Positions 18,110 to 26,218 of a stretch of 64,000 bases of DNA are shown one piece after another. The position numbers and the translations under genes are program-made. The notes beneath the pieces were generated by a model. That model did no database searches. It was not told the DNA's origin and saw only the letters and a program-made list of their open reading frames with translations. Within the stretch, counting starts at the first letter, position 1. Each line of letters starts with the position of its first letter. This DNA comes from Paraburkholderia silvatlantica (GTDB lineage Bacteria; Pseudomonadota; Gammaproteobacteria; Burkholderiales; Burkholderiaceae), in assembly GCF_003096715.1 (NCBI RefSeq), contig NZ_QEOL01000004.1:248001-312000 (forward strand), read 5' to 3'.

Positions 18110-19693
18110 ATGCACGACAAAATCCTGATTCTCGACTTCGGCTCGCAAGTCACCCAGCTCATCGCGCGCCGCGTGCGCGAAGCCCACGTCTATTCGGAGA
18201 TCCATCCGTACGATGTGGACGACGCGTTCATTCGCGAATTCGCACCGAAGGGCATCATCCTCTCGGGCGGCCCGAACTCGGTCACCGACACCGACACGCC
18301 GCGCGCGCCGCAAGCCGTCTTCGAACTGGGCGTGCCGGTGCTCGGTATCTGCTACGGGATGCAGACGATGGCCGAGCAGCTCGGCGGCAAGGTGGACGGC
18401 GGCCATCTGCGCGAATTCGGCTACGCCGAAGTGCGCGCGCGCAACCACACGAGCTTCCTCGAAGGCATCGAAGACTTCCGCACGAGCGAAGGCCACGGCA
18501 TGCTCAAGGTATGGATGAGCCATGGCGACAAGGTTACGGAAATGCCGCAGGGCTTCCAGTTGATGGCCTCGACGGAGTCGTGCCCGATCGCGGCAATGGC
18601 CGACGAAGCGCGCCACTTCTACGGCCTGCAATGGCACCCGGAAGTCACGCACACGGTGCAGGGCCGCGCGATGCTCGAGCGTTTCGTGCTCGGCATCTGC
18701 GGCGCCAAGGCCGACTGGGAGATGGGCCACTACATCGACGAAGCCGTCGAGGCTATCCGCAAGCAGGTGGGCAACGAGCACGTGATTCTCGGCCTCTCGG
18801 GCGGCGTGGATTCGTCGGTGGCGGCGGCGCTGCTGCATCGTGCGATCGGCGACCAGCTGACCTGCGTGTTCGTCGATCACGGCCTGCTGCGTCTGAACGA
18901 AGCCGAGCAGGTGATGTCGATGTTCGCCGACAACCTCGGCGTGAAGGTGATCCATGTCGACGCGAGCGAAGCATTCATGTCGAAGCTCGCGGGTGTGACC
19001 GACCCGGAAGCGAAGCGCAAGATTATCGGCGCGGAGTTCGTCGAGGTGTTCCAGGCCGAAGCGGGCAAGCTCACCGACGCCAAATGGCTCGCGCAAGGCA
19101 CGATCTATCCCGATGTGATCGAGTCGGCCGGCAAGGGCAAGAAGGCCGCGCACACGATCAAGAGCCACCACAACGTGGGCGGTCTGCCGGAAACGCTCAA
19201 CCTCAAGCTGCTCGAACCGCTGCGTGAACTCTTCAAGGACGAAGTGCGCGAACTGGGCGTGAAGCTCGGTCTGCCGCACGAGATGGTGTATCGCCATCCG
19301 TTCCCGGGCCCGGGCCTCGGCGTGCGCATTCTCGGCGAAGTGAAACGCGACTTTGCGGATCTGCTGCGCCGTGCCGATGCGATCTTCATCGAGACGCTGC
19401 GTAGCACGATCGACAAGGAGACTGGCAAGTCGTGGTACGAACTCACGAGCCAGGCGTTCGCGGTGTTTCTGCCCGTGAAGAGCGTGGGTGTGATGGGCGA
19501 TGGGCGTACTTATGAGTATGTCGTCGCGTTGCGCGCGGTGCAGACGCTCGACTTCATGACGGCGCATTGGGCGCATCTGCCGCATGAACTGCTTGGGCAT
19601 GTGTCGAATCGCATCATTAATGAGGTGCGTGGGATTAATCGTGTTGTTTATGACATTTCGGGGAAGCCGCCGGCGACGATTGAGTGGGAGTGA
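18110..19693 (+). CDS. guaA: GMP synthase (glutamine-hydrolysing)
   Basis: GuaA aminates XMP to GMP using glutamine and ATP. The N-terminal class I amidotransferase domain has the nucleophile C81 in [10 protein letters not shown] and the partner motif WHPEVTHT. The ATP-pyrophosphatase domain has the PP-loop [13 protein letters not shown], and the C-terminal dimerisation part ends [14 protein letters not shown]. The 527-residue length is normal. Odd: from roughly 19500 the codon use shifts from C-ending to T/G-ending codons (AAT, GTT, TAT, GGG, ATT), unlike the first 1.4 kb. The 3' end of guaA is a known integration site for genomic islands, and an accessory patch follows. Confidence 0.97.
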   Translation: MHDKILILDFGSQVTQLIARRVREAHVYSEIHPYDVDDAFIREFAPKGIILSGGPNSVTDTDTPRAPQAVFELGVPVLGICYGMQTMAEQLGGKVDGGHLREFGYAEVRARNHTSFLEGIEDFRTSEGHGMLKVWMSHGDKVTEMPQGFQLMASTESCPIAAMADEARHFYGLQWHPEVTHTVQGRAMLERFVLGICGAKADWEMGHYIDEAVEAIRKQVGNEHVILGLSGGVDSSVAAALLHRAIGDQLTCVFVDHGLLRLNEAEQVMSMFADNLGVKVIHVDASEAFMSKLAGVTDPEAKRKIIGAEFVEVFQAEAGKLTDAKWLAQGTIYPDVIESAGKGKKAAHTIKSHHNVGGLPETLNLKLLEPLRELFKDEVRELGVKLGLPHEMVYRHPFPGPGLGVRILGEVKRDFADLLRRADAIFIETLRSTIDKETGKSWYELTSQAFAVFLPVKSVGVMGDGRTYEYVVALRAVQTLDFMTAHWAHLPHELLGHVSNRIINEVRGINRVVYDISGKPPATIEWE

Positions 19694-20447
19694 GGGGTGA
19701 AAAAATCCTCTTTTAAATCAATTGGTTACGTCGACGGATAAATAATCGGTGCTCCGGTGATAAATTGCCGGGGTCGATTTCTAACCTATTGAAATATACG
19801 GGGATTTTTTCATGTCAATCAGATTCCGTGCCGAGTGGTAGCGGGCCCAATTTGACGGTATTTCTGACGGTATACGGGGGGGCGTGCGCAGAGACCTTCC
19901 TGATACCGTCATCGGCGTTGACGGTATACGTGACGGTATCTGGAACGCTACGACAGCGGCTTGATCGCCTGGGCGCCAACGTGTCAGTAGCTCGATTGAC
20001 AGGGGGCGGCTTCTGACCACGGCTCCCGATTGTCGTCGGGTTGGAAATTGGGATGACATAGCTTATGGAGAGTTAATTTTCTCGCTCCTGGATCTTTGTG
20101 AGCCGGACTCCATGTCAGATCGAACCTACGTCAATAGACATCGGGCAGATAGCGGCCAGACTCGGCCAGTCAGCCGAGCGCCCCGATGGTCGTTCGAACG
20201 GCAAATCCATCCCGATGGCCGACGCTCGCTCTGGGGAATCTGTCGAGGCGTTCGCGGATTTGCGTAGACGCCGGCAACAGCGTCGCTGATCCCACTTGTC
20301 ACCCGCCATCTGCCCCTAGTGCAGTTCGGTCCGCTGTTGTATTGTTTCCGCTATTCCACACCCTTAGACAATCCTCCGGTCACATACAGTCCGAAAGGAC
20401 GAGAGATCGAGTCGAAGCAGAATCCGACACTACAAGATTACTAACAT
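19694..20447. other. Non-coding 754-bp junction between guaA and the accessory operon
   Basis: No convincing gene is visible on either strand; short open frames here lack ribosome-binding sites or family features. The composition is AT-richer than the housekeeping DNA on the left. It contains the TGACGGTAT repeat cluster (19853-19939) and must include the promoter of the DUF262 gene. I read it as the left flank of an integrated element whose integrase has been lost; that is an inference. Confidence 0.55.
19853..19939. repeat. Cluster of five TGACGGTAT repeats near the guaA 3' end
   Basis: TGACGGTAT occurs at 19853-19861, 19865-19873, 19919-19927 and 19931-19939, and inverted (ATACCGTCA) at 19903-19911. 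The direct copies form two pairs, each with a 12-bp start-to-start spacing, roughly one helical turn. Similar short iterons flank attachment sites of P4-type integrases, where they serve as arm-type binding sites; that reading is inference. Confidence 0.75.
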
Positions 20448-21503
20448 ATGTCAAACGCCCCCCTCTCATTCGTTGAACTCCAACAACAGCTGGACAGTGA
20501 ACGTCGACTGGTGTCGTTCGACAGTTACGACATGACCATCCGGCAGATTTACGACATGTTCGTCGAGGGCGCCATCTTCGTTCCCCCTGAGTACCAGCGG
20601 CAGTTTGTATGGAACGAGGGACGCGAATCGGAGCTTATAGAGTCGATTTTTCTTGGAATCCCTGTGCCGAGCCTCTTTATGGCAACGAATCCTGACGCAA
20701 CATGGGAAATTGTCGATGGGGTTCAACGCCTATCGACGATTGCCCACTTTGTCGGAGATAGCCCAAAGCTGCTTGGATCCATTAACCGAAAAGCTCCGCT
20801 TGGGATTTCTGATCTTGAAAAACTGAGCGCATTAAACGATCTGAGGTTCAGTGAGCTTCCAAAATCGATGCAGCTCATGTTTATGACGCGCCCGATTCGA
20901 GTCACTGTGCTCAACGACAAAAGTGACCTCAATGTTCGCTTCGACCTTTTTGAGAGACTGAATACGGGCGGCGTTCTTTTGACGAATCAAGAAATACGGA
21001 ATTGCATTTATCGTGGGCCTTTCAATGATTCGTTGAAAAAAATGGCTGCCCTTGACGATTTCAAAAAGGCGGTGCGACTACGGGAGAGTGACACTAAGAA
21101 TGGCACTTCGGAGGAATATGCTCTCAGATATTTCGCATATCTTTATAACTACAATAATTTTGAAAAGAGTGTCAAAGATTTTCTCAATAATTACATGAGG
21201 GAAAATTCTAGCAAACTCATCTCGCCTTCTAAAATCAACCTATTCAAAAAATCTCTATCAGCTTTAGCGACGGCCTTTCCACATGGAATAACGCGAGGCC
21301 AGTCCACTATTACGCCGGCAAATCTTTTTGAAGCACTATCTGTTGGAACTGCCTTAGCCATTCAGGCCGGAACTGTACCTGATATTAAAAAACTGCGGGA
21401 CCTCGTTGGCAATAAGGAACTAAAAAAACTCACAACAGCCGGAACAAACAACAAACGGATGGTGAGTGGAAGAATTGAATTGGTGCGCGATCATTTGCTA
21501 TAA
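20448..21503 (+). CDS. DUF262 (GmrS/ParB-like) domain protein
   Basis: A 351-residue protein with the DUF262 hallmarks: PEYQRQFVW at residues 47-55, the DGVQR motif at 90-94 (IVDGVQRLSTI), and FERLNTGG at 168-175 followed by TNQEIRN. DUF262 folds like a ParB/sulfiredoxin nucleotide-binding domain and occurs in GmrSD modified-DNA restriction and other phage-defence proteins. Here it is a stand-alone N-terminal-type module without the DUF1524 HNH nuclease. The gene is AT-rich compared with its surroundings, indicating transfer. No good ribosome-binding site precedes ATG 20448. Its stop is 2 bp before the HEPN gene. Confidence 0.85.
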   Translation: MSNAPLSFVELQQQLDSERRLVSFDSYDMTIRQIYDMFVEGAIFVPPEYQRQFVWNEGRESELIESIFLGIPVPSLFMATNPDATWEIVDGVQRLSTIAHFVGDSPKLLGSINRKAPLGISDLEKLSALNDLRFSELPKSMQLMFMTRPIRVTVLNDKSDLNVRFDLFERLNTGGVLLTNQEIRNCIYRGPFNDSLKKMAALDDFKKAVRLRESDTKNGTSEEYALRYFAYLYNYNNFEKSVKDFLNNYMRENSSKLISPSKINLFKKSLSALATAFPHGITRGQSTITPANLFEALSVGTALAIQAGTVPDIKKLRDLVGNKELKKLTTAGTNNKRMVSGRIELVRDHLL

Positions 21504-21505
21504 AA

Positions 21506-22210
21506 ATGGCACTATTAATCTCACGCACCCCGATGGCCGAAAGATTTCGGGAAATACGAACATTACTTTCACATATTAAGGCGACGGAATCGGCTGAAGT
21601 GCCTCCAATAGATACCGAAGAAGTTAAAATTCTTCGCGGGCTGTTTTATGTCCATCTATACGGCGCGCTGGAGCAGTCATTAAACGAAGCTACGGAGAGC
21701 TTTCTTCGAGCAGCGTCTGCGCTTGGGCTCCAAAACTTGGATTTGTCCCTGCGCTTCTTGCCCACGGCCATGAATGCACAGTTCAAGGGTCTATCAGACG
21801 CTCAGTCGCAGAAAAAATGGCAAAAGCGATTGGATTTTGTCAACTCCATCTATGACGGCCATGCCTGTCGGATTGAGAGTTCCGTCTTCGCTCCTCATTT
21901 GCAAAACTCTGAAATGGAGACTATTGCCGATATCGCGAGCTATCTCGGCATTGCCACCGATGCGATTAAAACCAGTCCGGATCGCTTCTTCGTCGATGAG
22001 GTGGTGCACAAGCGTCATGAAGTGGCTCACGGGCGGGCAAGCCCCGCTTCAGTGGGAGCGCGAGGGCGTTCACCCGACTTAGAGCTTCGACTCGATGGCG
22101 TTCGACGCACTGTGGATTTGTTTGTGGAGTTGCTGGAAAAGCACTTCGACTCATATGCGTTTCTTAACACCCCTGCTCAAACGAAATTCTTGCAGGCTGA
22201 AACGGACTAA
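21506..22210 (+). CDS. HEPN-like nuclease, MAE_28990/MAE_18760 type
   Basis: A 234-residue mostly helical protein. The key motif is KRHEVAHG: R170 and H175 form the R-x4-H active site of HEPN ribonucleases, preceded by the conserved acidic FFVDEVVH. An N-terminal helix LFYVHLYGALEQSLNEA fits the first HEPN helix. The layout resembles the MAE_28990/MAE_18760 families, which I recall as frequent partners of DUF262 proteins. It begins 2 bp after the DUF262 stop, so the two form a tight operon. It is AT-rich like its partner. RNA cleavage is inferred from the motif; the trigger is unknown. Confidence 0.72.
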   Translation: MALLISRTPMAERFREIRTLLSHIKATESAEVPPIDTEEVKILRGLFYVHLYGALEQSLNEATESFLRAASALGLQNLDLSLRFLPTAMNAQFKGLSDAQSQKKWQKRLDFVNSIYDGHACRIESSVFAPHLQNSEMETIADIASYLGIATDAIKTSPDRFFVDEVVHKRHEVAHGRASPASVGARGRSPDLELRLDGVRRTVDLFVELLEKHFDSYAFLNTPAQTKFLQAETD

Positions 22211-22442
22211 ATCCGCGAAATGTAAGGGTTTTCGATTTGATGCGCTCGGGGACGGATACCGAAGCTTCGGCAAACGAACGCGGTTAGCCGGGGGCAAGCG
22301 CAGCGAGCACCTTCGATGATCTCTACGGCAGCGTGCAAAAAATGGTGCGGTCCATCCTGAAAACCGCCGATGAATCCGCGCCTCATCGCGTCTTGTTGCG
22401 CATCGTACTCTTTCGCACGTCTATTGCGCCCGAGCCGGCCGC

Positions 22443-22545
22443 GCGAACGGCCCTTGTACGTTGGAAGCGGCTCTTGTCGCGACCACCGGTCGAGCGTCCG
22501 ATATGGGTCGACAAGACTCATTCGCCGTTCGGGCGAACGGCCCTT
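22443..22545. repeat. 13-bp direct repeat GCGAACGGCCCTT
   Basis: Identical copies at 22443-22455 and 22533-22545, 90 bp apart. The second lies in a hairpin-forming stretch (CCGTTCG...CGAACGG). Confidence 0.6.
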
Positions 22546-22771
22546 TCCTTCCGTTTTCCGTTATTAGTGCAAGCAGTGTTTGCTGTGTAAATGTAAAGGC
22601 GGCCAACGAAGCGTCGGCGGGCCTGCCTGTGGCTTCGCGAGGGCGGGAGGTCGACTATGTGCTCGGCGGACCGTTGCACGCAGGTCGTGGTCGTCAAAAA
22701 CTCGCGATGAGCGCGCCCCATGTCCGTATGACGTCAAGCTGCTCTACCAGTTTAGTTGAATTGAGCATAAA

Positions 22772-22820
22772 TGCTATCTTCGTGATACATTAACGTCATT
22801 AGAGTCTCATGAAGATAGCA
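22772..22820. promoter_or_regulatory. hipBA operator: perfect 10-bp inverted repeat
   Basis: TGCTATCTTC (22772-22781) and its exact reverse complement GAAGATAGCA (22811-22820) flank the probable promoter; the second copy ends 2 bp before the hipB ATG. The 39-bp spacing (start to start) is close to four helical turns, which suits co-operative binding of two HipB dimers with HipA, as in autoregulated toxin-antitoxin operons. Confidence 0.7.
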
Positions 22821-22822
22821 AA

Positions 22823-23161
22823 ATGCCGACCCCTCACGCTCCCTCAGCCGGCGTTCGGCGGGCGCTGCGCAAATTGGGCGCCGATATTCACGACGCGCGC
22901 CGCCGCCGCCGGTTGACCATGGCTGTGATTGCCGAACGGGCTTTCACGTCAAGAGCGACTTTGCAGCGGGTCGAGGCGGGTGATCCCGGCGTCAGCATCG
23001 GCATCTATGCGGCCGTGCTGCAGGCGCTTGGGCTCCTGGATGGACTACTGGAGGTTGCCGACGCCGCCCGGGATACAGTGGGGCAGTCGCTGGCAACTGC
23101 CGCATTGCCTCAGCGGGTCCGGTTGCCGCGTGGCGGCGGAGGGAAGGGCGACCATGGTTGA
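22823..23161 (+). CDS. hipB: HipB-like XRE-family antitoxin/repressor
   Basis: A 112-residue DNA-binding protein. The helix-turn-helix spans about residues 30-60 (RRRRLTMAVIAERAFTSRATLQRVEAG), followed by VSIGIYAAVLQALGL, typical of HipB/XRE regulators. It is expected to neutralise HipA and repress the operon through the inverted repeat just upstream. The stop overlaps the hipA start by 8 bp (ATG 23154, stop 23159-23161), showing translational coupling. Confidence 0.88.
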   Translation: MPTPHAPSAGVRRALRKLGADIHDARRRRRLTMAVIAERAFTSRATLQRVEAGDPGVSIGIYAAVLQALGLLDGLLEVADAARDTVGQSLATAALPQRVRLPRGGGGKGDHG

Positions 23162-24401
23162 TGTCGAGGTACATATCGATCTCGCCGGCACGCCGCAACC
23201 GGTGGGACTGCTCCGGCGCCATGCGTCGCGTCGGGAAGAAACGGTCACGTTCGAATATGACGAGACCTGGCTGGCCGACGTCGAGCGCTTTTCGATTGAG
23301 CCGGCGCTGGCGTTGACGCGCGGTGTCTTCCCACCGCCGCCTGACCAATCCATCTTTGGTTCGATTGGCGATTCGGCGCCCGATACATGGGGACGCCGCC
23401 TCATGCAGCGCGCGGAGCGTCGACAAGCGGAACGTGAAGGACGGCGCGTCCGCACGCTAGGTGAACTGGATTATCTGCTGGGCGTAGCGGATGAAACGCG
23501 CTTGGGCGCGCTGCGATTTCGCTGGAACGGAGAAGACGAACTCCAGGCGCCCGTGCCTGCCGGTGTCCCTGCGCTGATCGAATTGGGGCGGCTGCTGCAA
23601 ATCACCGAGCGCATCCTGCGGGACGAGGAGACCGATGAGGATTTGCAACTGATCTTCGCGCTTGGGTCGTCACTCGGCGGCGCACGTCCCAAGGCCTCGG
23701 TCATCGACCAGCACGGCCATTTGTCGATTGCCAAATTCCCCAAAGAGACCGACGAATACAGTATCGAGGCCTGGGAGGAAGTCGCCCTCCGATTGGCTGA
23801 ACGTGCCGGCATTTCCACCCCGCATCACGAACTGCTCCAGGTAGCGGGCAAGCCTGTGCTGCTGTCGCGTCGCTTCGATCGAGCCGGGAGTATTCGCATT
23901 CCCTTTCTCTCGGCCATGTCGATGACAGGATCGCGGGACGGCCAACGCGGCAGCTATCCCGAACTGGTTGATGTACTGACACAACACGGTGCGAAGGCGC
24001 GGGCCGATGCCGCACAGTTGTATCGCCGCGTGACCTTCAATGTTCTGATCTCCAATGTCGACGACCATTTGCGCAACCACGGTTTCCTCTGGGCCGGCCG
24101 CGACGGCTGGGTATTATCACCGGCCTATGACCTCAATCCCACGCCAACCGACGTCAAGGCGCGCATCCTGACGACCAACATCGATCTCGACGAGGGGACG
24201 TGTTCGGTCGGCCTCCTGGAAAATGCGGCGGAGTTTTTCGGCTTGTCGCTGAAACAGGCTCGGGCCACGATTCGTGAGGTGGCGGACGTGACCCGGACAT
24301 GGCAAGCAGTTGCCGAGGAGGTTGGCTGCAGGCGCGCAGAGATCGTCCGCATGGCAAGCGCCTTCGAGCACGACGATCTAAGTGCAGCATTGCGGTTGTG
24401 A
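23154..24401 (+). CDS. hipA: HipA-family serine/threonine kinase toxin
   Basis: A 415-residue kinase of the HipA family; E. coli HipA phosphorylates glutamyl-tRNA synthetase and causes growth arrest. Conserved parts: a Gly/Ser-rich loop SSLGGARPKAS (172-182) where HipA autophosphorylates, the catalytic ISNVDDHLRNHGF (D303, H305, N308) and the metal-binding SPAYDLNP (D326). The N-terminal subdomain includes SIFGSIGDSAPDTWGRRL. No key residue is missing, so the toxin looks intact. ATG 23154 overlaps hipB. Base composition is close to the genome's, unlike the DUF262-HEPN pair, suggesting a separate origin. Confidence 0.92.
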   Translation: MVDVEVHIDLAGTPQPVGLLRRHASRREETVTFEYDETWLADVERFSIEPALALTRGVFPPPPDQSIFGSIGDSAPDTWGRRLMQRAERRQAEREGRRVRTLGELDYLLGVADETRLGALRFRWNGEDELQAPVPAGVPALIELGRLLQITERILRDEETDEDLQLIFALGSSLGGARPKASVIDQHGHLSIAKFPKETDEYSIEAWEEVALRLAERAGISTPHHELLQVAGKPVLLSRRFDRAGSIRIPFLSAMSMTGSRDGQRGSYPELVDVLTQHGAKARADAAQLYRRVTFNVLISNVDDHLRNHGFLWAGRDGWVLSPAYDLNPTPTDVKARILTTNIDLDEGTCSVGLLENAAEFFGLSLKQARATIREVADVTRTWQAVAEEVGCRRAEIVRMASAFEHDDLSAALRL

Positions 24402-24402
24402 C

Positions 24403-24564
24403 GATATCAAGGACCACGTCCGAACGAGCCTGACGGCATCGCCTGGCGGTACCGTCACCTTCCGCTACGACTATTACCTCAATGGACGCCGCGAGACGCT
24501 GACCGTCAAGCGCTATGGCCCGGGCGGCATCTCACTGGCGATGGCGCGCTGTGCAAAAGCATAG
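24403..24564 (+). pseudogene. Fragment of a P4-type tyrosine integrase (arm-binding domain)
   Basis: The frame running into TAG at 24562-24564 encodes TVTFRYDYYLNGRRETLTV, then KRYGPGGISLAMAR, which matches the DUF4102 arm-type DNA-binding domain at the N-terminus of P4-like integrases (usual form FRYDYR-NGRRETLT-GRYGPGGISLA-AR). The core-binding and catalytic tyrosine domains are absent, and no ATG with a ribosome-binding site is present. It abuts the hipA stop codon. It looks like a decayed scrap of the element that carried the accessory patch. The left limit is uncertain. Confidence 0.62.
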
Positions 24565-24614
24565 CGCGCCAAGTGCTCACGGATGCCATCGAAGCGCAGC
24601 TGTGTGCCTATGCC

Positions 24615-25172
24615 TTATTGCTGATTAGCCTCGAACTTTTCGCTCAAGGCACTGTTGAACGGCGACGCATCACTGGTGACCAGGCAGTTGTAAGCCTTGC
24701 CCTTGTTGAGTACCAGAATCGACGATTTGGCGCCCTTGAAATGGGTTCCGATCGAGAACAACACATAATTGTTCGGCAGCGTATCAGGATGGAACGCGCC
24801 GAACGCGTACTGCCCCTCAATGCCCAGCGGCGCAAGTTCGATCGTGAGCAATGCCGGCTTTATAGCCTGCGGAGACGGTAGCATCGACGCTGCGCTCATG
24901 AGCAGCGTTTGTGAATCGATCGAATATTGCGTGCTGACGGTAATACCCAGATACCGCGAGTTCGCAGACGACACCTGCTTGCGGCAGGCGGCGATATCCT
25001 CCGGCTTCTGGTCAGGCTGCCCGGTCTGCAGCGTCGCGAACACGTGGTTCAGTCGGACCTTTGCCGATCTCGTGACCGGTGCCGCGAAAGCAGCGCCGGT
25101 ATAAGACATGGCAGTCAGCGACAACGCACTGCACGCCAGCAGGTAACCTAAACGATGATTTTTAAGGCGCAT
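24615..25172 (-). CDS. Secreted protein of unknown function
   Basis: A 185-residue protein I do not recognise. It has a clear signal peptide (basic MRLKNHR, hydrophobic LGYLLACSALSLTAMSYTGA, cleavage likely after AFA), so it is exported. The mature part has one cysteine pair candidate (AACRKQV and YNCLVTS) and no domain I can name. A strong AAGGAAGG ribosome-binding site precedes ATG 25172. It stands alone between the integrase fragment and the LysR gene, and could belong to either the accessory patch or the backbone. Confidence 0.7.
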   Translation of the reverse strand: MRLKNHRLGYLLACSALSLTAMSYTGAAFAAPVTRSAKVRLNHVFATLQTGQPDQKPEDIAACRKQVSSANSRYLGITVSTQYSIDSQTLLMSAASMLPSPQAIKPALLTIELAPLGIEGQYAFGAFHPDTLPNNYVLFSIGTHFKGAKSSILVLNKGKAYNCLVTSDASPFNSALSEKFEANQQ

Positions 25173-25282
25173 ATGGATTCCTTCCTTGTTGGAGTGATAC
25201 CAGGAATAGGGGCACAGAAAACACGGTTTCACCAAACGCCAAACATTGGCAGGCCAAATGCGGGAAAATCTGTTAGTCAAAC

Positions 25283-26218
25283 TTATGACCCTGCTTCCGC
25301 AAACCGGTCTGTCCATTTCTGCTCGAATTTCATTGCCCTGAAATGCTCGATGACGAAGTCGATGAATGCCCGCGAGCGCGCCGGAAGATAGCTGCTGCTC
25401 GGATACGCGATATTGATATCGATCGACGGCAGCTTCCAGTCGCGCAATACGCGAACGAGTGACCCGGCGCGCACGTCGTCGTAATGCAAATAGTTGGGTT
25501 GAACGAGCATACCTAACCCACCGAGCGCGGCCTGTCTGAGAATCTGCGCTTCGTTTGCGCTTGCCACGCCGCGTATCGTTTTCGTGATGGTTTCGCCGTC
25601 GCGCTCGAAATGCAGGTCCTTCGGATAGGTCGTGTGCAGATAGGTCAGGAAATCGTGCTCGTCCAGGTCATCGGGATGCGTCGGTGTACCCCGCCTCGCG
25701 AGATATGACGGCGACGCGACGATCGCTCGTGAGGTGCGCGCGAGACGCCGCACAGTGATGCTCGAATCGGGTTCCGCGTAGCGCGTCCTGAACGCGACAT
25801 CGATTCCGCTATCGATGATGTTGTCGTAGCGATTGGCTGCAATCACCTCGACGATCACATCGGGATAACGCTGTCTGAACAAGGGTAGCAATGGCCCGAT
25901 GTGGATCATGCAAAATGAGAGCGGCCCCGTGACGCGCAGATTTCCCGCAACGTGCGCCGTCGCTGCCGCTGCCGCCGTTTCGGCCTCCTCGATTTCGGCG
26001 ACAGCGCTCTTGCAGCGAGCGTAGAACGCTTCGCCCGACTCCGTGAGCCACAGGCGCCTTGTGTTCCGTTCGACGAGCCGCACAGAAAGGCGGCGCTCCA
26101 GCTCCGCGAGATACCGGCTGGCCGCAGCGTTCGATTGCCCGAGCGCTTCGGCGGCCCTGCTCATGCTGCCCGTCTCGGCAATCTGAATGAACAGGCGCAA
26201 CTGATTCCAGTAGTCCAC
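25283..26218 (-). CDS. LysR-family transcriptional regulator of the adjacent oxygenase cluster
   Basis: A 311-residue LysR regulator. The N-terminal winged helix-turn-helix is clear (NQLRLFIQIAETGSMSRAAEALGQSNAAASRYLAELE, read as two pieces), followed by a periplasmic-binding-protein-like effector domain ending near ARSRAFIDFVIEHF. GTG 26218 is chosen: it gives MDYWNQLRLF, the normal distance to the HTH, and follows GGAGTGGGGA. A much longer open frame upstream lacks similarity. It is divergent from the Rieske oxygenase gene, so it probably controls it. Confidence 0.9.
   Translation of the reverse strand: MDYWNQLRLFIQIAETGSMSRAAEALGQSNAAASRYLAELERRLSVRLVERNTRRLWLTESGEAFYARCKSAVAEIEEAETAAAAATAHVAGNLRVTGPLSFCMIHIGPLLPLFRQRYPDVIVEVIAANRYDNIIDSGIDVAFRTRYAEPDSSITVRRLARTSRAIVASPSYLARRGTPTHPDDLDEHDFLTYLHTTYPKDLHFERDGETITKTIRGVASANEAQILRQAALGGLGMLVQPNYLHYDDVRAGSLVRVLRDWKLPSIDINIAYPSSSYLPARSRAFIDFVIEHFRAMKFEQKWTDRFAEAGS

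Larger units (their letters stand above)
22211..22822. other. 612-bp spacer between the DUF262-HEPN operon and hipBA
   Basis: No gene with a plausible start and family signature is visible. The left half is mixed-composition sequence with short open frames on both strands, possibly remnants. It contains a 13-bp direct repeat (22443 and 22533) and, at the right end, the AT-rich hipBA promoter/operator. Confidence 0.5.

Noticed and set aside
19853..19939. Possible CRISPR-like array
   Set aside because: The repeats are only 9 bp, unevenly spaced and include an inverted copy; no cas genes are near.
20098..20289. Short frame MSRTPCQIEP... between guaA and the DUF262 gene
   Set aside because: No ribosome-binding site and no recognisable similarity; may be chance in a non-coding stretch.
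20448..21503. GmrSD-type type IV restriction enzyme
   Set aside because: The DUF1524/HNH C-terminal half needed for GmrD activity is absent; the partner is a HEPN-like protein instead.
24573..24881. Short plus-strand frame overlapping the end of the secreted-protein gene
   Set aside because: Mostly antisense to the exported protein at 24615-25172, which has better start and signal-peptide evidence.
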